The notes below the pieces were generated by a model. That model was not told where the DNA came from. It saw only the letters and a program-made list of their open reading frames with translations, and did no database searches. A program made the translations under genes and the position numbers. Shown one piece after another: positions 1-6,208 of a stretch of DNA of 6,270 bases (its first letter is position 1; every line of letters starts with the position of its first letter). Source of the DNA: Candidatus Omnitrophota bacterium (GTDB taxonomy: Bacteria > Omnitrophota > Gorgyraeia > JAFGHF01); NCBI GenBank assembly GCA_018899075.1, contig JAHIIS010000184.1, positions 1 through 6,270 on the forward strand, written 5' to 3'.

Positions 1-940
1 TAATCTGTTCTTTTAGCAAGTCTATACCTGTAACCATTTCGCTAACGCCGTGCTCAACCTGAATACGCGTATTCATTTCCAAAAAATAGAAATTATTCTT
101 TTCGTCAAGCAGAAATTCCACTGTTCCCGCGTTATTATAATTGACCCTCTTGGCAGCTCTTACGGCTGCTTCGCCCATACGTTTGCGCAGTTTAGCATCG
201 AGAACCATTGAAGGCGACTCTTCAATCAGCTTCTGGTGACGCCTTTGAATGGTACAGTCCCTTTCCCATAAATGAATGATGTGCCCAAAATTGTCGGCCA
301 GAATCTGAAATTCTATATGGCGGGGCCGGGAAAAATATTTTTCTATATAAACATCGGGCCTGCCAAAAGATGTTTCCGCCTCAGCCTGTGCAGTGAGCAG
401 GGCGCTGACCAGCCGCCCGTCATTGTGGCATACCCGCATCCCTTTTCCTCCGCCGCCGGCCACGGCTTTGATAATCACCGGGTATTTTAAGCGCCGGGCA
501 ATTTTAATGGCTTTATCCTTATCTTGAACCGCTGTCTCACTGCCGGGCACAATCGGTACGCCGATTTTAGCCATAGTTGCTTTTGCCTGCAGTTTATCGC
601 CCATTAATCTCATCGGTTCGGGTTTTGGCCCGATAAAGGTAATATTGCAAGACTGGCAGATTTCCGCAAAGTGGGCATTTTCCGCCAAAAAACCATAGCC
701 GGGATGAATGGCCTCCACGTCAGCAATTTCAGCTGCGCTGATAATGCTGGGGATACTTAGATAACTCATGCTGGGCGCGGCGCGGCCGATACAAATGGCC
801 TCCTCGGCCAGGCGCACATGTAAGGAATTGAGGTCGGGCTCAGAGTAAACCGCAACGGTGCGCACCCCCATTTCTTTACAGGCGCGGATAATCCGCAGGG
901 CTATTTCTCCCCGATTGGCAATTAGAATTTTAGAGAACAT
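1..940 (-). CDS. accC: Acetyl-CoA carboxylase biotin carboxylase subunit, 3' end outside window
   Basis: The protein carboxylates biotin on the carrier protein AccB using ATP and bicarbonate, the first half-reaction of acetyl-CoA carboxylase, in the cytoplasm. The frame is open for 313 codons from the ATG at 940 to the left edge, about 70% of the usual ~450 residues; the missing part is the C-terminal lobe. Visible marks are the N-terminal [17 protein letters not shown], the [10 protein letters not shown] loop near residue 80, MGDK (K116), the ATP-grasp glycine loop [13 protein letters not shown] (158-170), TVEF (E275) and [12 protein letters not shown] (285-297). Residues E288, N290, R292 and E296 fall at the same numbers as in the E. 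coli enzyme. Position 298 is Gly where E. coli has Pro (VEHPVTE); other biotin-dependent carboxylases vary at this site. It lies 6 bases after accB and is surely co-transcribed with it. A carboxylase of another acyl-CoA or pyruvate is the alternative, but the adjacent accB favours accC. Confidence 0.96.
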   Translation of the reverse strand, partial: MFSKILIANRGEIALRIIRACKEMGVRTVAVYSEPDLNSLHVRLAEEAICIGRAAPSMSYLSIPSIISAAEIADVEAIHPGYGFLAENAHFAEICQSCNITFIGPKPEPMRLMGDKLQAKATMAKIGVPIVPGSETAVQDKDKAIKIARRLKYPVIIKAVAGGGGKGMRVCHNDGRLVSALLTAQAEAETSFGRPDVYIEKYFSRPRHIEFQILADNFGHIIHLWERDCTIQRRHQKLIEESPSMVLDAKLRKRMGEAAVRAAKRVNYNNAGTVEFLLDEKNNFYFLEMNTRIQVEHGVSEMVTGIDLLKEQI

Positions 941-944
941 ATTT

Positions 945-948
945 CCTC
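945..948 (-). promoter_or_regulatory. accC ribosome-binding site overlapping accB stop
   Basis: On the minus strand the accB stop and the accC site read TGAGGAAATATG. The GAGG core is built partly from the TGA stop codon and sits 4 bases before the ATG at 940. This fixes the accC start and implies that translation of the two subunits is coupled. Confidence 0.7.
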
Positions 949-1387
949 AAAGCAAAGGTTCTACGCGGAATAGGACCTGTCCAAATTCCACAGGGTTGCC
1001 GTTTTCTACCAGAATCTCTTTTATTCTGCCTTTGACTTCCGCCTTTATCTCGTTCATCAATTTCATCGCTTCAATAATACAGATTACCTCGCCCGGTTGA
1101 ATTTCACTGCCTGTATCTACAAATGGGGCGCTCTCCGGAGAAGAGGTGCGATAAAAGGTGCCGACCATAGGCGACTTTATTTCTATCAATTCTTGTTTCT
1201 TGAAGACAGGTTCTTCTTTCAGGGCTTGCGGCTTTATCGCAGGCGCTTCGGAGGTAGTGATAATTTGCTGCAGCTGGCCGGAGCTTTTCTTGAGCCTCAC
1301 TTTAAGCCCGTCTCTTTCTAACTCCAACTCCAGCAAGTCGTTCTCGTTCATTAGATTAATCATTTCTTTTATTTCTTTCAGATTCAT
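947..1387 (-). CDS. accB: Biotin carboxyl carrier protein of acetyl-CoA carboxylase
   Basis: AccB carries the covalently bound biotin that AccC carboxylates and the carboxyltransferase then uses to make malonyl-CoA. The 146-residue product has the normal three-part build: a short helical N-terminus ([20 protein letters not shown]) with the usual [14 protein letters not shown] strand, a Pro/Ala/Glu linker at about 38-66, and a C-terminal biotinyl domain from about 68. The biotinylation motif is EAMKLMNEI, with the acceptor lysine at residue 109. [20 protein letters not shown] (71-90) is the conserved start of the domain, including the small 'thumb' typical of acetyl-CoA carboxylase BCCPs. Length is close to the family norm (~150). 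The ATG at 1387 has a GAGGG site (1392-1396) in front. It follows efp after a 35-base gap with no terminator and precedes accC by 6 bases. Confidence 0.96.
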   Translation of the reverse strand: MNLKEIKEMINLMNENDLLELELERDGLKVRLKKSSGQLQQIITTSEAPAIKPQALKEEPVFKKQELIEIKSPMVGTFYRTSSPESAPFVDTGSEIQPGEVICIIEAMKLMNEIKAEVKGRIKEILVENGNPVEFGQVLFRVEPLL

Positions 1388-1422
1388 TTTGCCCTCACCG
1401 TTTTTGGTTTAAGCTGTTGGCA

Positions 1423-1980
1423 TCAGACTCGAGACACATACTTTCCCGAGCGGGTGTCTATTTTAATTATATCGCCTTTGTTGATGAACAAGGGGACATC
1501 GATTTTGGCGCCTGTTTCCAGAGCAGCCCGCTTAGCTGCTGCTTTTACCGTATCCGCGCGCAGTCCGGGCTCTGTATGTCCAACTTCCAATTCTACAAAA
1601 GTAGGCAGATTGATGTCCATAATCTTTCCATCATATACAGCCATCGAAAGCACCATATTTTCTTTAAGGAATTTTACTTTATCAGTTAGGCGTTCCTCGG
1701 GCAATTCCAGTTCTTCAAAAGTCCCCTGGTCCATAAAATGATAAAAGTGGCCATGCCGATATAGAAATTGCATCTTCTTTTCTTCAATGAATGCCTGCTC
1801 CACCTTTTCTCCGGCGCGGAATGTTTTGTCAATAACATTGCCGGACTTTAAATTCTTTAATTTAGTGCGCACAAACGCCCCGCCTTTGCCCGGCTTGACA
1901 TGTTGAAAACTAACGATGCAATAGATCTCAACGCCAAGGGCAATCGTCATTCCATTTTTAAACTGTTTTGTAGAAATCAC
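1423..1980 (-). CDS. efp: Elongation factor P
   Basis: EF-P binds the ribosome between the P and E sites and stimulates peptide-bond formation at stalled polyproline stretches. The 185-residue product shows the three-barrel build: KOW-like domain I (about 1-63), domain II with FRAGEKVEQAFIEEKKMQFLY and the FMDQGTFEELEL stretch, and a C-terminal domain ending in the signature around DVPLFINKGDIIKIDTRSG and YVSRV. The tip of the domain I loop reads FQHVKPGKGGAFVRTK, with the lysine that is modified in many bacteria at residue 32. This loop and the numbering match Bacillus EF-P, whose Lys32 carries 5-aminopentanol; whether the residue is modified here cannot be seen. The start is GTG at 1980. 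It aligns with the MIS start of Bacillus EF-P and has a strong AGGAGGTG in front. GTGA overlaps the stop of the M24 peptidase gene. Confidence 0.97.
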   Translation of the reverse strand: MISTKQFKNGMTIALGVEIYCIVSFQHVKPGKGGAFVRTKLKNLKSGNVIDKTFRAGEKVEQAFIEEKKMQFLYRHGHFYHFMDQGTFEELELPEERLTDKVKFLKENMVLSMAVYDGKIMDINLPTFVELEVGHTEPGLRADTVKAAAKRAALETGAKIDVPLFINKGDIIKIDTRSGKYVSRV

Positions 1981-3026
1981 CGGGTCAGCACCTCCTGCCC
2001 CGTGCCGGTAACCAGGACCATATCCTCCACTCTTATCCCGCCCCAGCCGGGAATATAAACCCCGGGCTCCACGGTAAGTACCATATCTTTCTTTAAGATA
2101 CCTTGATTTTTGGGGGAAATGGACGGATATTCATGAACCTCTCTACCTATGCCATGTCCTAAGGCGTGCCCAAAGAAAGCGCCCAGGCCGGCTTTGGCAA
2201 TATATTGGCGCGCAATTTTGTCAATCTGCCGGATCTTTACGCCCGCTCTTACAGCCTTAATCGCAAGCTGTTGGGCCTGACGAACTATCTCATAAGTCCG
2301 CCTGAGTTTGCCACTAATTTTACCTAAAAAAACCATCCTTGTCAAGTCGGAATTGTAGCAGGATATGCGGCATCCCAGGTCCACCAAAACAGCCTCATTG
2401 TTTTTGATAGTTTGGCCAGAGGTCCGGGCATGGGGCATGGAACTTCTTTTTCCTGAGGCAACAATAATGTCGAATGCGCAATTATCGGCCCCGAGCTTGC
2501 GCATAAAATATTGAAGTTCCCTGGCTATCTCTACTTCTTTTCTGCCCGGTTTGATTATCCTTCGAGCAAAACCAAAACTTTTGAGGCTAAGCGCAGCTGC
2601 CTTTTTTAAGAGCCTTATTTCCCGGGCGGTTTTTATTGCTCTTAAGCGCTCTACGATATCGGTAGAAGGTATGAGCTTAACGGACTCAAGAGTGCTTTTT
2701 AATTTGCGATGGAATTCATAGGCTAGCGAAGACGCTTCAAAGCCTAATCTCTTCAATTCCAATCTTTTAACTAAGCGCAGGATGCTTTCTTCTAAAGGGC
2801 GAAAGCTCTGGCGTTGCCGGATTTGGAAAGACCCGGCAACTTTCGCGGCCTGTTCCTTGAACCTGAAGTCAACGAGCAAAATCTGCCTGGTTGGAGTAAT
2901 TAAAAGCTGGCCTTCTCCTTCAAAGCCGCTGAGATACGCTACGTTTACCCCTTTGGTTATCAAGAGGGCATCGATTTTATGCCTTAAAAGCTCCTGGCGT
3001 AACTTATTTATTGCCGCAGGGTTCAT
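1977..3026 (-). CDS. Xaa-Pro aminopeptidase/dipeptidase, M24 metallopeptidase
   Basis: A cytoplasmic dinuclear-metal peptidase of the pita-bread fold that removes N-terminal residues next to proline or splits Xaa-Pro dipeptides. The 349-residue product has a creatinase-like N-terminal domain (about 5-130; note [19 protein letters not shown]) and an M24 catalytic domain (about 135-345). All five metal ligands can be placed: D216 in VLVDLG, D227 in YNSDLTR, H291 in [10 protein letters not shown]320 in TVEPGVY and E334 in IRVEDM. Supporting histidines H199 (MPHA), H287 and H298 (VHEYP) are also present, so the enzyme should be active. Residue 295 is Arg in [10 protein letters not shown], where Leu is more common. 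The start ATG overlaps the aroQ stop (ATGA) and the end overlaps efp (GTGA), so translation is probably coupled. Pairing with efp is common in bacteria. Aminopeptidase (PepP-type) and dipeptidase (PepQ-type) cannot be told apart by sequence alone, so I give no symbol. Confidence 0.93.
   Translation of the reverse strand: MNPAAINKLRQELLRHKIDALLITKGVNVAYLSGFEGEGQLLITPTRQILLVDFRFKEQAAKVAGSFQIRQRQSFRPLEESILRLVKRLELKRLGFEASSLAYEFHRKLKSTLESVKLIPSTDIVERLRAIKTAREIRLLKKAAALSLKSFGFARRIIKPGRKEVEIARELQYFMRKLGADNCAFDIIVASGKRSSMPHARTSGQTIKNNEAVLVDLGCRISCYNSDLTRMVFLGKISGKLRRTYEIVRQAQQLAIKAVRAGVKIRQIDKIARQYIAKAGLGAFFGHALGHGIGREVHEYPSISPKNQGILKKDMVLTVEPGVYIPGWGGIRVEDMVLVTGTGQEVLTR
1989..1996 (-). promoter_or_regulatory. 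efp ribosome-binding site supporting a GTG start
   Basis: AGGAGGTG on the minus strand lies inside the last codons of the peptidase gene, 8 bases before the GTG at 1980 (10 bases from the AGGAGG core). This decides for GTG over the next ATG, which would remove the first ten residues of conserved domain I. Confidence 0.65.
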
Positions 3027-3499
3027 TTAGATCTGCGTCTGGATTTAAGTTTAAGCCTGCGCTTTGGCCTGACCAATCTTATGGCCGCCTGAAGGCCTAA
3101 TAGATAGCTGTCTATACCGAATCCGCAAATTTGGCCTGCTGCGACAGGAGCAATCAGGGAGGTGTGCCTGAAGGTTTCGCGGGCGTAAATATTTGACAGA
3201 TGGACTTCCACGCACGGCAACCCTGCTGCGCCGATTGCGTCGCGAATAGCCACACTGGTATGGGTATAAGCGGCGGGATTAATCAATACGGCAGCAAAAC
3301 TATCTTTTGCTTCTCCGATGACATCCACAATCTCACCTTCATGGTTAGACTGAAAGAACTTTATTTCTATTTTTTCTTTCCGCGCCAGCTTTTTTAAGTG
3401 TTTATTAATTTCATGCAGGGTAAAATTACCGTAGATTTCAGGCTGGCGCCTGCCCAATAAACCTAAATTGGGTCCGTGGATAACCAGCACCTTCGGCAT
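3023..3499 (-). CDS. aroQ: 3-dehydroquinate dehydratase, type II
   Basis: Third step of the shikimate pathway: converts 3-dehydroquinate to 3-dehydroshikimate by the trans-elimination mechanism of the dodecameric type II enzyme. The N-terminal signature [16 protein letters not shown] carries the catalytic Arg18 and Tyr23 (tyrosine of the flexible lid). Further active-site parts are N74 in [11 protein letters not shown]80, the EVHLSN motif with H100, and R111 in ETFRHTS. The core ends near residue 143 as in the family (about 145 residues). Beyond it is an unusual 14-residue, very basic tail rich in Lys and Arg. The ATG at 3499 follows an AAAGGAGG site that overlaps the stop of the Trm112-type gene; the 3' end overlaps the peptidase gene by four bases. 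Confidence 0.97.
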   Translation of the reverse strand: MPKVLVIHGPNLGLLGRRQPEIYGNFTLHEINKHLKKLARKEKIEIKFFQSNHEGEIVDVIGEAKDSFAAVLINPAAYTHTSVAIRDAIGAAGLPCVEVHLSNIYARETFRHTSLIAPVAAGQICGFGIDSYLLGLQAAIRLVRPKRRLKLKSRRRSK

Positions 3500-3505
3500 T
3501 GTTTG

Positions 3506-3513
3506 CCTCCTTT
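3506..3513 (-). promoter_or_regulatory. aroQ ribosome-binding site overlapping upstream stop
   Basis: Minus strand reads TAAAGGAGGCAAACAATG: a near-perfect Shine-Dalgarno 6 bases before the aroQ ATG. Its first A's belong to the TAA stop of the Trm112-type gene, so ribosomes finishing that gene can reinitiate on aroQ. Confidence 0.75.
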
Positions 3514-3664
3514 ACTGTTCTGCTTCTTCGATGAGCATAATGGGAATGCCGTCGCGAATCGGATATTTGCGCCCGCATTTGCTGCAGACTATTTTGCCCT
3601 CCTTTAACTCTACATCGGCTTTGCAGGCAGGACAGGCTAAAATTTTCAATAATTCTTCGTCCAT
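3512..3664 (-). CDS. Trm112/UPF0434 family small zinc-ribbon protein
   Basis: A 50-residue protein of the Trm112/YcaR-like family. It begins MDEELLKILACPACKADVEL and carries two cysteine pairs, C11-x-x-C14 and C27-x-x-C30, expected to bind one zinc ion; the family hallmark YPIRDGIPIML follows at 34-44. In eukaryotes and archaea Trm112 activates methyltransferases; bacterial short forms are mostly uncharacterised, so no partner is claimed. The ATG at 3664 was chosen because it has AAGGGGG five bases upstream and gives exactly the family's N-terminus. The frame is open further to an ATG at 3781, but that would add 39 residues with no family similarity, encoded across two hairpins. It is the first gene after the only intergenic gap and leads the aroQ–accC operon, 12 bases before aroQ. 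Confidence 0.88.
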   Translation of the reverse strand: MDEELLKILACPACKADVELKEGKIVCSKCGRKYPIRDGIPIMLIEEAEQ

Positions 3665-3669
3665 TGTTT

Positions 3670-3676
3670 CCCCCTT
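3670..3676 (-). promoter_or_regulatory. Ribosome-binding site of the Trm112-type gene
   Basis: AAGGGGG on the minus strand, five bases before the ATG at 3664. It selects this ATG over the upstream in-frame ones and sits immediately 3' of the base of an inverted repeat (arms 3685-3695 and 3705-3715). Confidence 0.65.
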
Positions 3677-3719
3677 GCTTAAACAAGTGTAAATTCTCTT
3701 CGATAATTTACACTTAAGC
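3677..3719 (-). repeat. Perfect 11-bp inverted repeat with extended stem before Trm112 gene
   Basis: Arms AAGTGTAAATT (3685-3695) and AATTTACACTT (3705-3715) are perfect reverse complements separated by 9 bases. On the minus-strand RNA an outer GCTT (3716-3719) can also pair with AAGC (3677-3680) across a 4-base bulge, giving about 15 pairs. No U-run follows; the ribosome-binding site begins at the next base. It is therefore not a standard intrinsic terminator. It could be an mRNA hairpin affecting translation or stability, or a DNA operator: arm centres lie 20 bp apart, two helical turns. I recognise no known operator consensus. Confidence 0.6.
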
Positions 3720-3738
3720 TGCGGGATAAATTCGACCT

Positions 3739-3773
3739 CAGACTTATCTCGCATTTCATGCTCCATAAGTCTG
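3739..3773 (-). repeat. Inverted repeat (two-level hairpin) after the flippase-like gene
   Basis: Arms CAGACTTAT (3739-3747) and ATAAGTCTG (3765-3773) are perfect 9-bp complements. The 17-base interior holds a second stem, GCAT/ATGC (3751-3754 and 3758-3761) with a 3-base loop, separated from the first by a symmetric 3x3 internal loop. On the minus strand that loop is GGA opposite GAG, which could form tandem G·A pairs. The element starts 8 bases after the stop codon of the upstream gene, where a terminator would be expected, but no run of U follows. A 3'-end stabiliser or weak/factor-assisted terminator is possible. Confidence 0.55.
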
Positions 3774-3781
3774 GGCCTCAT

Positions 3782-4729
3782 TTACCTCCAGAATAAATAG
3801 ATTATTCCTCCAATCAAGCTGGTCAACAAAAACATTGCCAGATATAATAGCGAGAGCGAAAGCGCTGCCGCTTCGCCTACATTGGGGCTGAAGAAAAAGA
3901 CAAAGGCCCACTCGCGCAGGCCCAGTCCATTCATAGTAACAGGCAGCATACACAAAGCAGCAATAATCGGCATAACCAGAAGAATCTTTCCGAAAGGGAT
4001 ATAGACCGAAAGGCTGTTAGATAAAATATAGATAGCGAAGAAGGCAATAAATTGGGCGGCTATGGAGAGGATAAGCATTTGAAGAAGCTTTTTTTTATGA
4101 TTTGTATAGACATTTACAGAAACATATGCCTTTTGGGCCAGGGAATCGAGCTTTAAAGACCGTAATAGCCGCAGAAGGCCCAAAGAGCCGCCGATTCTCT
4201 TTAGCAATTTCCTATTGATTAAAAGCAGGGTAAATATGATACAAAACAAAAGTAAAAGGCCAAGTGCCCAAAATATAAACTTATGCTCAATGTCTTTTCT
4301 CATAATCAATAAGTCTATACTTGCGATTAATATAAGTGAAAACATGCCCATTATGCGGTCAACAAAGACAGAAGCGTATGAGGAAATCTTACTTTTGATT
4401 CTTCGGGAGATATAATATCCTTTCACTAAATCTCCCCCGACTGAGGTGGGCATAAAATTGGTAAAGAAATGTCCGATAAGAGTCAAGGAAAATAAATCCT
4501 TGATGCTAAAGGAAGTCTCCTGCGCAGCCAGCACAATCCTCAATCTCCAGGCCATAAAGATAATACTGATTATGAACAGCAGAAAGGCCAGGGTAAAGAC
4601 AGATAAGTTTAGGGAGCTAAGCAGTTGGCGGATTTTTGCGAAATTTTCCCGGCCCAGCCACAATAAGAGTGCAAGCAAAGACAAGCTAAGCAATATTCTC
4701 AAGACAACAGTCAACTTAGGTTTTCTCAT
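3782..4729 (-). CDS. UPF0104 / lysylphosphatidylglycerol-synthase-like integral membrane protein
   Basis: Polytopic membrane protein related to the flippase half of MprF/LPG synthases and to AglD-type proteins; substrate unknown, presumably a lipid or lipid-linked sugar. With the ATG at 4729 it has 315 residues and about eight hydrophobic segments, near residues 7-27, 42-62, 80-95, 120-143, 150-172, 215-238, 247-268 and 288-314. Family signatures are FMPTSVGGDLVKGYY (about 92-106) and LPVTMNGLGLREW (262-274). There is no aminoacyl-transferase domain, so it is the transporter-like part alone. A GTG at 4759 would add ten residues and a 44-base overlap with rmuC but has no ribosome-binding site; the ATG at 4729 leaves a 14-base overlap with rmuC and has a modest AAGGTAGAG upstream, so I prefer it. 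The TAA stop is followed within 8 bases by an inverted repeat. It contains an A8 run (4089-4096) encoding three lysines. Confidence 0.87.
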   Translation of the reverse strand: MRKPKLTVVLRILLSLSLLALLLWLGRENFAKIRQLLSSLNLSVFTLAFLLFIISIIFMAWRLRIVLAAQETSFSIKDLFSLTLIGHFFTNFMPTSVGGDLVKGYYISRRIKSKISSYASVFVDRIMGMFSLILIASIDLLIMRKDIEHKFIFWALGLLLLFCIIFTLLLINRKLLKRIGGSLGLLRLLRSLKLDSLAQKAYVSVNVYTNHKKKLLQMLILSIAAQFIAFFAIYILSNSLSVYIPFGKILLVMPIIAALCMLPVTMNGLGLREWAFVFFFSPNVGEAAALSLSLLYLAMFLLTSLIGGIIYLFWR

Positions 4730-5702
4730 TTTGCGCTCTACCTTGTTCTCTGGCCCCACCGGTCTGCAGGTTATTTAAAGAGCCCCGTATCGAACCCATC
4801 GTTTGCCTGTATTCGTTTGCGGCATTACTAATCATTTTCACGGCCCGAACGATATTGTTCTCTAATGTAGCCTCCATCTCCCCAAGGTGTCTTTTAATAT
4901 CTATAATGTAATGTTGCAGGTTTTCCACATCAATTGAGCCGGCGTATTGTAAATGGAGATTAAATAGGGTCAAAAGGTAGGGTAAAACTAAATAGTAGGG
5001 AATAATGATTACGCCTTTTTTGTAGGCATCCAGATGCGCTTTGCGGCATACGGAAAAGGCTGCATCAGGGATTGCGGCTACTGCCCAGGGGACAGTGCGC
5101 GCCGGGTCTATATACTGGGCAATCTCTCCCACCCTTCTGCTTATCTCGTGTTCTATTTTATTAGCCAGGCTTAGGCGCTGGGTTTCATTTTTCTCTTGAG
5201 CAAATTGCCTGATGAGCTCCTGGGCTACCCATTTAGAATCAATGGGGACAACCTTGTCGTTGCTCAAAATGAGGGCGAATTCGACTTCTTTGCCGGCAAT
5301 GCGGAAATTTCTGGCAACCATACTGGGAGGAAAAGATTTCAGAATATCATGGAGGATATTTTCTCCGGCCTCACCCCGCCTTTTAGTGCCGGAAATAGTC
5401 TCTTTCATTCTCTCTACAGAATCGCGCAATTGCTCAAAGAAAAGCTTTCGGGAATCATAACCGGTCTTAATGCTGTCCACTATTCTCTGGGTCTCTTTTA
5501 TGTTTGAGGATAAGTCCCTTTGCCCCCCTTCTACCGATTGAAGAGTTGCCTTTAAAGCGCCCACATCCGCAAGCACTTTAATCAGCTCCTCCGGCGATAA
5601 AGAGCGCGGGGTATGCTTAATTGCCTTGATTAGAAAGACTATACCCCAGACAGCTATTGCCAAAACCGCCGACGCTATTAAGAATATAATGGATGGATTC
5701 AT
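4716..5702 (-). CDS. rmuC: RmuC family protein (DNA recombination protein, nuclease-like)
   Basis: RmuC proteins limit inversion at short inverted repeats in E. coli and are predicted to have a PD-(D/E)xK nuclease-like core; biochemical activity is poorly known. The 328-residue product starts with one membrane anchor (about 5-27). A helical, probably coiled-coil stretch follows (about 38-105). The conserved core opens with RRGEAGENILHDIL (108-121) and continues through VEFALILSN and VVPIDSKWV (151-159), where E141, D155 and K157 could form the nuclease-like site. PWAVAAIPDAAF (205-216) and the IIIPYYLVLPYLLTL stretch (232-246) are also typical. It is shorter than E. coli RmuC (about 475), mainly because the coiled coil and tail are reduced. 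The ATG overlaps the memo stop (ATGA) with only a weak ribosome-binding site, so coupling to memo translation is likely. Confidence 0.88.
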   Translation of the reverse strand: MNPSIIFLIASAVLAIAVWGIVFLIKAIKHTPRSLSPEELIKVLADVGALKATLQSVEGGQRDLSSNIKETQRIVDSIKTGYDSRKLFFEQLRDSVERMKETISGTKRRGEAGENILHDILKSFPPSMVARNFRIAGKEVEFALILSNDKVVPIDSKWVAQELIRQFAQEKNETQRLSLANKIEHEISRRVGEIAQYIDPARTVPWAVAAIPDAAFSVCRKAHLDAYKKGVIIIPYYLVLPYLLTLFNLHLQYAGSIDVENLQHYIIDIKRHLGEMEATLENNIVRAVKMISNAANEYRQTMGSIRGSLNNLQTGGAREQGRAQNEKT

Positions 5703-6208
5703 TGTATGGTTATACCGGCATAGCCTACCACTGAGGAATAGTCACCCGTTGCCTCGCCGCTGGTCTGGTATTTAATCAAGCGGGCGCTTTTTGCGCCCAG
5801 TTTTTTGGCAGCGCAAAGCATTACGACAGTCGGGCCATAGCCGCACATAGTAATATTAAATCTTTCTATTCGTTTTAACAGCTCTTCTGCGTCCAGGTTA
5901 AGGATTGCCTCGATAGCCAGATTGTCATTTGCCTTCGCCTTTTGCTGGGCTTCGTAATGAGTCATATCGCTTGAGGCCACAATCAGGCAATTTTTCCCTG
6001 TTTCTTTTAAGGCCTTTGCTATTGCTTTGCCGATTTCGTCGTAGACCATGAAGTCTGCGCTGGAGAGAACCAGCGGCACTATTTTAACTTCGGGTAAAAG
6101 AAATTGGAGAAACGGCAGCTGCACTTCAATAGAGTGCTCAGATATATGCGCCTGCATATCCTCTTCTAAATATTTAGACTCCTTTAAGAGTTTTTTGGCT
6201 AAAAACAC
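5699..6208 (-). CDS. Memo family protein (AmmeMemoRadiSam system protein B-like), 5' part disrupted
   Basis: The product matches the C-terminal two-thirds of the Memo/dioxygenase-like family (usual length about 260-290). Visible marks, counted from the GTG at 6208, are EHSIEVQLPFLQ (24-35), the VASSDMTHY motif (78-85, His84), the conserved cysteine in TMCGYGP (C122) and GEATGDYSSVVGYAG at the end. Human MEMO1 uses two N-terminal histidines plus such a cysteine for metal; the histidine-bearing part (PHAGY, GPNH) is not in this window. The frame is open only back to a TAA at 6233-6235. Homology continues upstream of the GTG (LGNVEVD), so the GTG is not a natural start, although GAGG lies five bases before it by chance. 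Memo homologues are often next to AMMECR1 and radical-SAM genes; none is visible. It leads into rmuC with a four-base overlap. Confidence 0.85.
   Translation of the reverse strand: MFLAKKLLKESKYLEEDMQAHISEHSIEVQLPFLQFLLPEVKIVPLVLSSADFMVYDEIGKAIAKALKETGKNCLIVASSDMTHYEAQQKAKANDNLAIEAILNLDAEELLKRIERFNITMCGYGPTVVMLCAAKKLGAKSARLIKYQTSGEATGDYSSVVGYAGITIQ

Noticed and set aside
1417..1741. Plus-strand open frames (90 and 95 codons) inside efp
   Set aside because: Antisense to well-conserved EF-P codons; composition and lack of motifs mark them as shadows.
3438..3686. Second minus-strand frame across the Trm112-type gene and the aroQ start
   Set aside because: Overlaps two genes with clear family signatures in the other frame and has no conserved motif.
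3739..3773. Rho-independent terminator after the UPF0104 gene
   Set aside because: Stem position fits, but there is no run of U after it and the stem is not GC-rich; listed as an inverted repeat instead.
3665..3781. N-terminal extension of the Trm112-type protein to an ATG at 3781 (89 residues)
   Set aside because: The family N-terminus matches the ATG at 3664, which has a good ribosome-binding site; the extra 39 residues cover two hairpins and look non-coding. Kept only as a remote leader-peptide possibility.
3665..3781. Promoter for the aroQ–acc operon in the gap
   Set aside because: TTTACA and TGTAAATT-like strings occur, but they are parts of the inverted repeat and no matching partner hexamer lies at 16-18 bases, so I do not call a promoter.
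4730..4759. GTG start of the UPF0104 gene at 4759
   Set aside because: No ribosome-binding site and a 44-base overlap with rmuC; the ATG at 4729 gives a standard short cytoplasmic N-terminus before the first membrane segment.
5196..5507. Plus-strand open frame of 103 codons inside rmuC
   Set aside because: It lies wholly antisense to the conserved RmuC core, has no ribosome-binding site of note and gives no recognisable protein; it is a shadow frame.
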